A DNA stretch of 64,000 nucleotides from Achromobacter sp. HZ34 (GTDB taxonomy: Bacteria > Pseudomonadota > Gammaproteobacteria > Burkholderiales > Burkholderiaceae_B), in assembly GCF_002209485.1 (NCBI RefSeq), contig NZ_NJIX01000001.1, forward strand, positions 62,001 to 126,000. The letters are read 5' to 3'. This document shows positions 51,129-59,900 of the stretch, in pieces. Each line of letters starts with the position of its first letter. Within the stretch, counting starts at the first letter, position 1. The translations under genes and the position numbers were made by a program. A model generated the notes under the pieces. The model did not search any database and was not told the DNA's origin. It worked only from the letters and a program-made list of their open reading frames with translations.

Positions 51129-51511
51129 ACGTCTTGCTCGATACCCATATTGCATTATGGGCGGTTCAAGATAACCCGTCTTTGACCGCGCGAGCGCGTG
51201 AAATCATCTTGTCTCCCGACAACAAGGTTCACGTGAGCGTCGCGTCAATCTGGGAAATCGGCATCAAGTTCAGCGCCGGCCGGGGCGAGATGCCGGTTTC
51301 GGCGAATCAAGCCGTGGGTTATTTTCGGGACGCGGGCTTCCGGATACTGGGTGTGGACGCGCAGCACGCGATCGAGGTCGAGAAGCTGCCATGGCATCAC
51401 AAGGATCCATTCGATCGTTTGCTTGTCGCGCAAGCGCTGACGGAGCCCATGCGCTTGCTGACACATGATGCGCTGGTGGCACGCTATAGCGACACGATCT
51501 TGCAGGTTTAG
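51125..51511 (+). CDS. PIN-domain toxin (type II toxin-antitoxin)
   Basis: A 128-residue PIN-domain ribonuclease toxin. Acidic active-site residues are visible in LLDTHIALW, SIWEIGIK and HHKDPFDRLLVAQA. The start is GTG at 51125, overlapping the antitoxin stop (GTGA). A longer frame that begins ahead of the antitoxin is only read-through. Such toxins cut RNA when the labile antitoxin is lost. Confidence 0.9.
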   Translation: MNVLLDTHIALWAVQDNPSLTARAREIILSPDNKVHVSVASIWEIGIKFSAGRGEMPVSANQAVGYFRDAGFRILGVDAQHAIEVEKLPWHHKDPFDRLLVAQALTEPMRLLTHDALVARYSDTILQV

Positions 51512-51581
51512 GCGAGTATTCGCTGGTCGGGGGCCGCGGTTTGCCAGGGTTTCGGCGCATCTGAAACAAGTATAGGACGAG

Positions 51582-52592
51582 ATGCATCACACAGAGCATG
51601 GCACGGGGGTGATACGACCTGGCGATCCAGGCATAGACGAAGCATGGCTGCGCCGGCATCGTCAGGGCGCTTGGGCTTTCGGGGCCTGGCTCATGGGTTG
51701 GATGGCCATTGTCTGCTACGGCGTTATAACGAAAGCCGGTGTGTTTGGCTGGATGGCGTCGCTTGAGCTCCGCTTGCTCGGTAGCGACAGTCCCTTGATC
51801 ACCGCCTTGCCTGTGCTGGTTATCTGGTTGGGGCCTGGGTTCATCTTCATGACGATGAAGAAGGACGTCGCACGGCCTTTCCTTTTCGGCATCCAGGACA
51901 CAATGGATGCTGGACGGAAACCAGTGCTGGTACGAAGTTCGGAGGGGACCATCACCATGCGCGCAAGGCGCTTGCGCAATCTGCTGCGTGGGTCATTGGC
52001 CGTCGCGGGATTCTGCCTGATCCCCGTCATGATCGGCATCTGGAAAATCGAGCATGTTGGAACGGATCCGCATATCCCATTGCCTGTCGTCAATTATGCG
52101 GATGTAGCCTCTGGCGCCACGGTGCCCTTGCACGGACGCGTTGAAGGTGTGACCGCCTACGCCGCCAATGCGTGGATTCATGATTACAGCATCCGGCAAG
52201 ATCGTCACCGGGAGGCTTATTACGCACTTGAGCCGGCCGGCTGGACGCCTGACAAACCCGTCCGGCTATTGGAGCTGGACCAAACTTATCCCGGCGACAA
52301 AGTGTCTATCGCCAACCAGATCGACGCGCCAGGGCCGCGCGAAGGAGCGCTGCATCGGCTCGATGACGACTGGATCAAGTCCGAACTGCAACGACACGGA
52401 TTCAGGTTGGCTGAGCCTGTCATGGTGCTGGAGCGCGAGTCGCTGCACGGCTTCGAGCCGTGGCAAGACTCCACCGACCTGTTCTTCGACTATGTATTCC
52501 CAGCGCTCATTGTGGCGCTGGCAGCGATCGTCGTGGCGGCGGCAACGCGTCTGCGGATCCGGCGTTTACCTGTAGTGGTTGCGCCGCGCTGA
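51582..52592 (+). CDS. Membrane protein of unknown function
   Basis: A 336-residue protein I do not recognise. Predicted helices lie at about 30-50, 72-92, 138-156 and 306-328, with a periplasmic or cytosolic domain of about 150 residues between the third and fourth (VPLHGRVEGVTAYAANAW). The arrangement of a soluble domain between membrane helices recalls proteins of the DUF3592 or E3-ligase-like GIDE type, but no motif confirms that. AGGACGA precedes the ATG. It opens a run of uncharacterised genes after the toxin-antitoxin pair. Confidence 0.7.
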   Translation: MHHTEHGTGVIRPGDPGIDEAWLRRHRQGAWAFGAWLMGWMAIVCYGVITKAGVFGWMASLELRLLGSDSPLITALPVLVIWLGPGFIFMTMKKDVARPFLFGIQDTMDAGRKPVLVRSSEGTITMRARRLRNLLRGSLAVAGFCLIPVMIGIWKIEHVGTDPHIPLPVVNYADVASGATVPLHGRVEGVTAYAANAWIHDYSIRQDRHREAYYALEPAGWTPDKPVRLLELDQTYPGDKVSIANQIDAPGPREGALHRLDDDWIKSELQRHGFRLAEPVMVLERESLHGFEPWQDSTDLFFDYVFPALIVALAAIVVAAATRLRIRRLPVVVAPR

Positions 52593-52628
52593 TACAGGCC
52601 TGGCGTATGGGCTCAATGCCCTGGTTTG

Positions 52629-53234
52629 CTATCGACTGTCGGTCTCGTTATTCATCCAGTTGGCCAGGAGGCTCCGCCGCCGCGAGGGTGGGGCGGCCAT
52701 CACGGAACGGATGAAGGGCAGATAACGGTTGAAGGTGGTGATGTCTTCGGTCTGTATGCCTTGCGTCGCCAGCCAGCCTGTGACGAGAGGCAAAGCGACA
52801 TCCTGGTAGCGCCTGGAGGTCAGGCGCTGCACGAAATGCGCTGCGAATTGTCGCGGCAGGGTGTGGCGCGAAAATGCCTGTGCCGCGAAGCGGCGCGCCC
52901 GAGGGTCCTCGGAGTCAACCCAGGCGAAAAGTCCATCAAGGCAGGCCGGGTCACCCGTAAGGCGAAACAGGGTCTCCAGGCGCCCCACGCTGAATGTATA
53001 CCCCAGTCTCTCGTCCGACGCCTGTGCGTGCCGCAGGGTCTCGATCACTTCGGCGTCGCCGACATGGGCCAGTGCTTGGAGGTCTATCGTTTCGCCCTGC
53101 AGCGCGCGGGCGAGCAGCAACCGGCGGGCTTCGACCAGTTCGCCTGGCGCGAGTCCGGTAAATAGCTCAGGCCCATAGCCATCGCGTCTGTCCTGCTGGG
53201 CCGCCTTGTAGAAGGCGAGAAATCTGTCGAACAC
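52629..53234 (-). CDS. Hypothetical protein, helical (HEAT-like)
   Basis: A 201-residue soluble, helix-rich protein with no signal peptide. Paired amphipathic helices (for example about 40-75, and 105-120 with DPRARRFAAQAF) suggest HEAT-like repeats. The start is GTG at 53234. It converges with the membrane-protein gene at 51582-52592. Small helical-repeat proteins beside toxin or membrane genes are sometimes immunity proteins, but nothing here proves that. Confidence 0.62.
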   Translation of the reverse strand: MFDRFLAFYKAAQQDRRDGYGPELFTGLAPGELVEARRLLLARALQGETIDLQALAHVGDAEVIETLRHAQASDERLGYTFSVGRLETLFRLTGDPACLDGLFAWVDSEDPRARRFAAQAFSRHTLPRQFAAHFVQRLTSRRYQDVALPLVTGWLATQGIQTEDITTFNRYLPFIRSVMAAPPSRRRSLLANWMNNETDSR

Positions 53235-53335
53235 TACTTGGACCTGATTGAAGTCGGACTAGGCCATCGACGATAGGCTTGCCGGGATGGTTTGAGATCC
53301 TGCTTTAATTGTTTTCATAGGGGTTGTGCTGACTC

Positions 53336-54628
53336 CTAAGGCTTTGTCCGCTCCTCGAAGCGCAATATCACGGTATAGGTGGGCGGATCGCCGGGCTTGG
53401 TACCCCAGGCGTTTTCCACCCGCAGCTTCGCACGCACGTCGCCAGCCTGCCAGGACCAGTGCAGTGGTTTGCGCTGGTTCACCAGGGGTACCCACGTCGC
53501 CAGACTCGGGATTTGGCCGGGCGGCGGGGCGATGCTGTCCTTGTCGGCCGGCAAGGTTTCGGCCTGCCATGCGCCCTTGGCGAATTGGGCCAGCGTTGCC
53601 TGCACGAAGGCCAGGCCCTGTTCATGCGAATAGTCGTGGATCGTTTGAAAGACCCATTCCACGGCCCGGATGCGATGGTCGCTGGCGTTCTCGCTGAGGT
53701 TATAAAGGTCGAAGCTATGGATGCCCGTCCATTGCACGCGCAGGGCGCCGTGTTCGAAGATGGCCTTGGTCTCGTCGGGAATCGGACCCCTGTTGCTCCA
53801 GACCCAAGAGCGGGACGCGCGCGCGGATGTGGAGAGATAGGAATCGAAGTTCTCCGGGCCGCGCTCCTCTACCCAGGACGTGGCGTCCTCGCCCAGGTCG
53901 ACGACGAGATCCGCGTATGGCCAATGGTTTTTGGCGTACTGATGATCCAGGATGGCCAGGCCGATCACGCCTATCGCCCAGGCTGCCAGGACGCTGCGGC
54001 GCGGCAGCGGCGAGGGCAGATCAGGTGGTTCGGTGGTGGGCGACTGAAGGCGTTGCGGCAGTGGGGCCGCCCGTGCGCGCAGACGGGCGCGATGAACCGT
54101 ACGCTGCCAACACCAGATCACCTGCGGCACGACTAGCAGCAGATTCAGCACATTGAACATGACCCCGGTCGCACCGAACAGCCACGCCAGCACTACCGCC
54201 TTGGGCACGTTCATGATCCCGTCCCAGCCGTCGGTGATGGCCATCACCACCCCCGCCGCCAGGCCGCCCGCCGTCCAAGCGACAAAATAGCCATATACGC
54301 CCAGGGACAAGGCGCCCAGGTACCAATATTCACCAAGGTCCGCGCGTCGCCGCCAAGCCCGGTAGCAGACGAAGGCGATGCCGGTGAGTCCGGCCAAGCT
54401 CAGGATCGCCAATAACGTCACTGAGCCATCGCCCAGCTCCAGGGCCAGATCCCCCGCGACCTTGGATAGCGGCTTGCCACCGAACAGGCGATTATTGACG
54501 GCGAAGCCGAGGGCCACAGCGAAGCCGCCCAGCAACCAGATCAGAAAGAGGGTCGCGCGCAAGCGCCACAGCGCGCGCGTGGACAGGGGAGCGAAGGGCA
54601 GGGGCGACTGCGTGGGGTCATCTGTCAT
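53336..54628 (-). CDS. Multi-pass membrane protein of unknown function
   Basis: A 430-residue protein not recognised by family. About five hydrophobic helices fall in the first half (near 28-48, 68-88, 103-125, 145-165) and at about 218-233, followed by a soluble C-terminal domain of about 190 residues rich in Trp and aromatic residues (SRSWVWSNRG, SFDLYNLSENASDHRI). The ATG at 54628 was preferred because the long upstream extension overlaps the divergent exported-protein gene. Confidence 0.68.
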   Translation of the reverse strand: MTDDPTQSPLPFAPLSTRALWRLRATLFLIWLLGGFAVALGFAVNNRLFGGKPLSKVAGDLALELGDGSVTLLAILSLAGLTGIAFVCYRAWRRRADLGEYWYLGALSLGVYGYFVAWTAGGLAAGVVMAITDGWDGIMNVPKAVVLAWLFGATGVMFNVLNLLLVVPQVIWCWQRTVHRARLRARAAPLPQRLQSPTTEPPDLPSPLPRRSVLAAWAIGVIGLAILDHQYAKNHWPYADLVVDLGEDATSWVEERGPENFDSYLSTSARASRSWVWSNRGPIPDETKAIFEHGALRVQWTGIHSFDLYNLSENASDHRIRAVEWVFQTIHDYSHEQGLAFVQATLAQFAKGAWQAETLPADKDSIAPPPGQIPSLATWVPLVNQRKPLHWSWQAGDVRAKLRVENAWGTKPGDPPTYTVILRFEERTKP

Positions 54629-54692
54629 GGCACAGACTTTACCCCGTGTTGGGCCCGAGCCGCCCGAAGGAACATCCGGTAAGCTACGCCTC

Positions 54693-55382
54693 ATGCACAT
54701 GAAACCGACCCTAAGCGCCTGCCTCGCGTTCGGCGCCTTCATCCTGCCCCTGGCAGCGAACGCCAGTTGCGGCTGGGGCGACATCAACCTGCGCAATGCC
54801 CAGGCCGCCGTCGTGACACCTGCCAAGCAGCATTTCGTCATGCATGCCGATGCCACCAACCACTGCCCCAGTGACAGCAAGCAATGCCAGACCAAGGCCT
54901 ATCTGGTCAAGGGCGACGTGGTGGTGACGGGCACGAAGGAAGGCGATTACGTCTGCAGCGGCTACGTCACGGCGGGGGGCAACCTGATGCTCGAATGGTT
55001 GCCCGTGGCAGCCCTGGAAGCTGCCCCGGCCGACCAGCAGAAGCCGGCGGACTGGACCGGCAAATGGCATGTCTATGGCAATGACATCGAGATCGCGCCC
55101 AAGGGCGATGCGCTTGCGGTGGACGGCGACGCCACATGGCAGATGGGCGACAACGTCCATGTGGGCGAGGTGCACGGCGTGGTCAAGCCCGTCAACGACC
55201 AGATTGCCTTCGCCACGGACGGTGAAAATGCCGTGCCTTTCGCACAGGGCGGCCCGGATGATTGCGCCATCAAGATGATTCGCCGCGGCCCCTACCTGGT
55301 CGTCGAGGACAACTACAAGTGCGGCGGCTTGAACGTCAGCTTTACGGCTGTCTACAAGCGGGGCGTTGGGAAGAAGCGCTGA
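54693..55382 (+). CDS. Exported protein of unknown function
   Basis: A 229-residue protein with a clear signal peptide (SACLAFGAFILPLAANAS). The mature part has six Cys residues that could form disulfides, and a repeated beta-rich pattern ending DDCAIKMIRRGPYLVVEDNYKCGG. The start is ATG at 54693 (54699 is also possible). The upstream part of the frame is antisense to the neighbouring membrane-protein gene and was left out. No family recognised. Confidence 0.72.
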   Translation: MHMKPTLSACLAFGAFILPLAANASCGWGDINLRNAQAAVVTPAKQHFVMHADATNHCPSDSKQCQTKAYLVKGDVVVTGTKEGDYVCSGYVTAGGNLMLEWLPVAALEAAPADQQKPADWTGKWHVYGNDIEIAPKGDALAVDGDATWQMGDNVHVGEVHGVVKPVNDQIAFATDGENAVPFAQGGPDDCAIKMIRRGPYLVVEDNYKCGGLNVSFTAVYKRGVGKKR

Positions 55383-55392
55383 GGGCGGCCGC

Positions 55393-56169
55393 TCATTTCG
55401 GTGCCCCGGCTCCCATCAGCAACGACAGGTCGTATGCAGCGACCTTGTCGGTGGCGGCGTTGAAGTCTTGGTAGCGCTTGCCTTTGTCGTAGGCAAAGTT
55501 GTTCATCAACTTGAGCAGATCGGGGACTTGGGCCTTGAGCTTGCTCTTGTCGGTCAGCAGCCGCACGCTGATGAAGCCCTCACGCCCCAACGCGGCGATG
55601 ACGTATGTGACGGGGGAGCCAACAATCTGCATCGAGCTGTCTTTTGGACGGGCCTCGACGGCCCATTTCAAGCGATGGTTCGCACGGTCATATTGTGGCG
55701 CCTGCATCCAGCCGACTATTTCCGCTTCCGGGATGCCCCGCGCGCGCCTTGCTGCATTCTGCTGCTCGGTGTTGTCGCGCAGGATGCGTAGCAAGGCTTG
55801 CGGATCCCACTTCCGAGCCTCTTCGTCCTTGACGTAACCGTCTTTCTGGAAGTAGACAACGACTATCCACTTTTCGCGCGAATCGGTAGCGGGCGCAAAA
55901 AATCCGAGTTGCGAATCGTCAGTGGCATTGCCATAGGCCCGCATCAGCCGGCTGGCTTCAGGCTGGGGTACGAAGTCGATGCCAGGCGGCAGCTTCAGCG
56001 TGGCTTGATCCCCGAGATGGACGACGCCGCTGTGCTGGGCAGCCTGCGCGGCCGCTTCGTTGGCGGCTTGCATCTCCTGTTTGGCGGCCTCGGTTTGCGC
56101 CACTACTACGGGAGCGAACCCCAATGCGTTGGCGAAAATCGTGCAAGAAACAAGAAACTTCAATGTCAT
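55393..56169 (-). CDS. DUF2167-like exported protein
   Basis: A 258-residue protein with a signal peptide cleaved near VVVAQ. The mature part has the DUF2167 pattern: GFFAPATDS, VVVYFQKDGYVKDEEA, LLRILRDNTEQQNAARRARG, VGWMQAPQYDRANHRLKWAVEAR and a following beta-rich core. Family members are often longer, with C-terminal membrane helices that are absent here. Function unknown. It converges with the exported-protein gene before it. Confidence 0.78.
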   Translation of the reverse strand: MTLKFLVSCTIFANALGFAPVVVAQTEAAKQEMQAANEAAAQAAQHSGVVHLGDQATLKLPPGIDFVPQPEASRLMRAYGNATDDSQLGFFAPATDSREKWIVVVYFQKDGYVKDEEARKWDPQALLRILRDNTEQQNAARRARGIPEAEIVGWMQAPQYDRANHRLKWAVEARPKDSSMQIVGSPVTYVIAALGREGFISVRLLTDKSKLKAQVPDLLKLMNNFAYDKGKRYQDFNAATDKVAAYDLSLLMGAGAPK

Positions 56170-56268
56170 GGCATCCCTGGGACAAATGATCGTCAGGGCA
56201 GCGACGATGCTGCCTTTCTTGGAAAATTGCCTGACAAGTGTATCGCTTGATCCAGATTGCCGTCCCGC

Positions 56269-56754
56269 TCAATGCCAGGAGCACACCATGGTGGACAGGG
56301 TGCCGGACTTGTCGCCAGCGGCTGCGGCAGGCGTGCGGAACTTGCAGTCGCCCTTGGTGCCGCTGGGGACGGGCAGCAACAGCACCGATTGCTTGGCGCC
56401 ATGCCCTTCGCCGTAGCCGCAGACCACCGACAAAGGCGATTGCGCGGTAGTTTCGTAGTAATACGTGTAGGTCGTGATGCCGTCCTTGGTGCTCTCGTCG
56501 TCCTGATCGAATTCCGACAAAGCGCCGGCGTCCTGGTCGGCGGGTGAGCCGGTGGCCAGGGACGCGTGCGCCAGCAGCTTGCTGCCGTTCACTGGGGCGC
56601 CCGCCAAGCGCGCGCCGGCCGGAGGTTGGAAGCTTTGATCCAAAACCGTGGGGCATGTCAATGTCCGGTGCACGTCAGCCGCAACGGGAGCGCCATGCGC
56701 ACTGCTCCAGGCGAGCAATACGGAAAGTAGCGAGAGATTCACAATTCGACGCAT
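56269..56754 (-). CDS. Small exported protein, possibly STY0301-like
   Basis: A 161-residue secreted protein: signal peptide (VNLSLLSVLLAWSSAHGAP), then Cys residues in LTCPTV, SVVCGYGEG, GDCKF and at MVCSW near the end, suggesting two disulfides. The VVCGY centre and short length recall the poorly known STY0301 family, but this is a weak resemblance. It sits downstream of the giant glycosyltransferase gene, in the same direction. Confidence 0.65.
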   Translation of the reverse strand: MRRIVNLSLLSVLLAWSSAHGAPVAADVHRTLTCPTVLDQSFQPPAGARLAGAPVNGSKLLAHASLATGSPADQDAGALSEFDQDDESTKDGITTYTYYYETTAQSPLSVVCGYGEGHGAKQSVLLLPVPSGTKGDCKFRTPAAAAGDKSGTLSTMVCSWH

Positions 56755-56856
56755 TTATTGCTCCATATCGATCTCTCAGGGTAGACCGATAAGTGCCTGT
56801 GTAATGTTGGGAATATCGGTGCGAAATGAGCTGTAAATCCTGGCTGTAACGTTCAT

Positions 56857-56901
56857 TGGGCCAAGTGGGACAGCGCGCGCCCATTTTCTCGCCTTGGCCC
56901 A
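56857..56901 (-). other. Long-loop hairpin after the glycosyltransferase gene
   Basis: TGGGCCAAG (56857-56865) pairs perfectly with CTTGGCCCA (56893-56901). There is no T-run. It lies between the stop of the 1654-residue gene and the next minus-strand gene and could reduce read-through. Confidence 0.4.
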
Positions 56902-56947
56902 GTATCGCAGACGGCGACACCGGACAGGGCGAGGGGAACGCGCGACT

Positions 56948-59900
56948 TCACGTTGTCTTATTGGGCGGTCGGCATCCGAGCGCCGTGGCCGCTTTGAACT
57001 GCTCCATCAACAGGCTTTTACTCGCGGGCGCGCCGAGGTGGTCAACTATACGAGTGCGTAGCGACTCCAGGGCCTGTCCGCTGGGTGCGCTCAGGTCTGA
57101 CAGGCGCTCGCAGGCCACAAATTCGTCGTAGGACATCGGTGGCACTCCCATTTTATCGACCAGATATTCCCACAAGGGATTGATCATACTCGTCTCATTA
57201 AAGTCGATCGTTTTGCGGAGGATGGTCTTGTTGCCGAAATAGAGCGAAGCCGTCAGGTTACCCATCGCCTGTTGACGCTGATGCGCCGTGATAAGCATAT
57301 CTGCCGCAGCAAGGCGCTTGAAATATTCCTCCGCCGGTAAGAAGGACGTCAGCAATTCCAGCTTATTGAGACCTCGCCGCGCCGCGTGCGCAGCCAACTG
57401 CTGCGCGTAGCTTTCAGCGCAGTTGTAGCCTAGCGGGACGACGATTTCGTACTCGGCGATGTCTGATTTGCCGGCCAGGTAATCCAGGATTTCAACGTGC
57501 ATGTTGCCGGAGTCGCCACTATTTCCGACGATGATCGTCTTCGATTTGCTGGGTGGGACGGCGATGTTGCGGAAATCCAGATTCGACGGATACGCAAATT
57601 GCAGGCGCGGGCGATCGCCGTAAGTCTCGCAAAACAGGCGGTAGTCCCCGTCGGCGCTCGTGGCCACCGCAGCGATATGCGCGACGACATCGTGCATCGG
57701 CTTGCCAGCCCGAATCGGGTTATATAAGTCACCGCCCCACAGGATCCAGATCACCTTCTTGCGACCGGCGAGCTTCAAGACGAATTCCTTCTGCCAGGGG
57801 AAGAACAGACCGTGGATGAAGATCGCTTCGACATGCGGTTGCATGGCACTGGCAATCAACCGTTCCATGTCGGCCACACCGTCGAAAAATGAGGAATTCG
57901 GCGTCTTGCTGATGTCGTTGTCGTAACCGGGAATGGAGCGACGCTTTTCGATCAAGATCTGATGGGCGAAGTCCTCGTGCATCGACGGGTCGCTCATCAT
58001 CGAGATGAAGTTCTGCGTGTGCATGTTGTTGTAGCAAAGATGCACATGACACTTCTGGTTCACCCCGATCACCATGGGGAACGGCCGCGCTTTCGGGCTC
58101 CTGGCGGGCTGGGTCTGCTTCGTCGATCCCCATGCTTGCAGCAAGCGCCATGATGCCCGCTGCTCGGCGAATTTGTCCTCCACCAGGCGATGGCCGATGG
58201 CATCGTTCAGTGTCAGCACCGCGGCCGGCACATATATCTGCCTTTCCTGTTCATAACCCTTATTGATCATCCGGTGGCCGATATCGATTCCACCGTGTTC
58301 CGATAGCAAATAGTCACCCCACCCATTGACGGCGGTGAAAGCTTCTCGGGAAAAGGAGACATTGCCCTCCAGGGTGGGCATGGACTCGATTATCTCATCG
58401 CCCAGGTTGTAGTGTGCAGGGGCAGGGATCTTGTAGTCGCTCAGGCGGTAGGCGCCACGTGCCGCGACGATATTCTGGGCGGTGTGAGCCTCGATGTGCG
58501 CCTGCAGGAATCCTGGCTCCGGCATGGCGTCACTTTCCACGAACAGCAAGATGGGTGCTCGTGTGTAGGTGGCGGCAAGGTTCCGGGACACGTATTTCCC
58601 GGCATTGCCGCTAGTCTCGACGTAGAAATCCAGAAGAGGAAGGACAGGCGAGAAGTCGGCAGCCGGGCTGCCGTTGTTCAAGAGTACGATCTCAATATTT
58701 TCGCCACCTTGCTCACGCAATGCGTGAACGTTGGCGACGACCTGGTCCGTGTAGCGGTCGGCTACCAGCACAGCACTGATTTTTGCTTCGAGGCGATTGG
58801 CCAACTCCTTCGCGTCGGAGAGCCAATGGCTGAATAACGTCCCTTTGCGGGCATTCGCGCCCCCTTGGAGCCGAGCGACAAGATCGCGCTGAACAGGGAG
58901 TTCGCACTCTGCTCCGTCGGCGAACTTGAGTTCTCCTTTCGCCAACAGCGCGTGGCAAAGCAGGAAGTGCGCAGTATCGTTGTCGGATTCGCGTTGCAGT
59001 ATGCTGACGCAGCGTTTGATCAGGACATCGATCGCCAAAGGATTCCAGCGGTCCATGCCATGGGCCAGATTTACGGTCTCATTGGCTTCGTTCTGGTTCC
59101 TGACGTTGTGAACGCCAATGATCACATCGTGTTGGACAGCCTTAGCGAGATAGCGGTCTTCCAGGTATTCCTGCGCCGGCGTCAAATCGCTGCCGTCGGC
59201 GGCCAGCATCTCATAGGCGACATCTTCCAGGCCGTAGCCCATATGCAGGATGCAGGCGAGTTTCTGGCGTCGGCCGGCGTCCAATTGTGAGAGCCGTGCG
59301 GCATTCGGGATGTAGAGCGCGTCGGCCTGGAGCAGGAAAGAGGGTGGTAGCGTCTTGCTACCTGGCAGGTTCGACGTATGGCCATTTTCCTGTCCGTGCA
59401 GTCTATGCAGACGGAAGCCATGTCGATTCGCCCAGCCATCGACTTCGGCGAGGCTCGGCTGGCCGGCGTGCGTCGGGTGGAACACGACACGCGCGTCGAT
59501 CAGCAGCGTGTGGGCCAACGTTGCCGCGCCATGGTTCAAGATGGTTGCGCTGGCGCCGCCGCTATCCAGCAGCAGCCAATCCACAGCTGGCAGGCCATTG
59601 ATATTGTCCAGGGCAATGGTGGGAATGGCGCGCTGGAACAGCACGCGGCCGCCGGCGGTAGGGTTGCTGGAATCAGCATCGAGCGGCTTGAGCAACCCGC
59701 TCAATTTGGAATCCAGGCAGTCGTGCAAGGTGGCTTGCTCACCATCGCCCAAAGCAAGCCCAGGCTGATAGTGGACGTCTTCACGCCGCACGAGGGCATG
59801 TTCGCGCTGGCTGCTGGTGGCATCGAACACCACTGTTTCCAGCATGTGCAAGGACAGCATGCCTTCAGTCGAAGGCCGGTCGAGCAGACGGCCGCCGCTG

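Noticed and set aside
50864-51511. Longer PIN-domain reading frame of 215 residues
   Set aside because: Its first 87 codons run through the antitoxin gene in another frame; the GTG overlapping the antitoxin stop gives a normal-length toxin.
54378-54692. Upstream extension of the exported-protein frame
   Set aside because: It is antisense to the membrane-protein gene, and the signal peptide begins only at the ATG near 54693.
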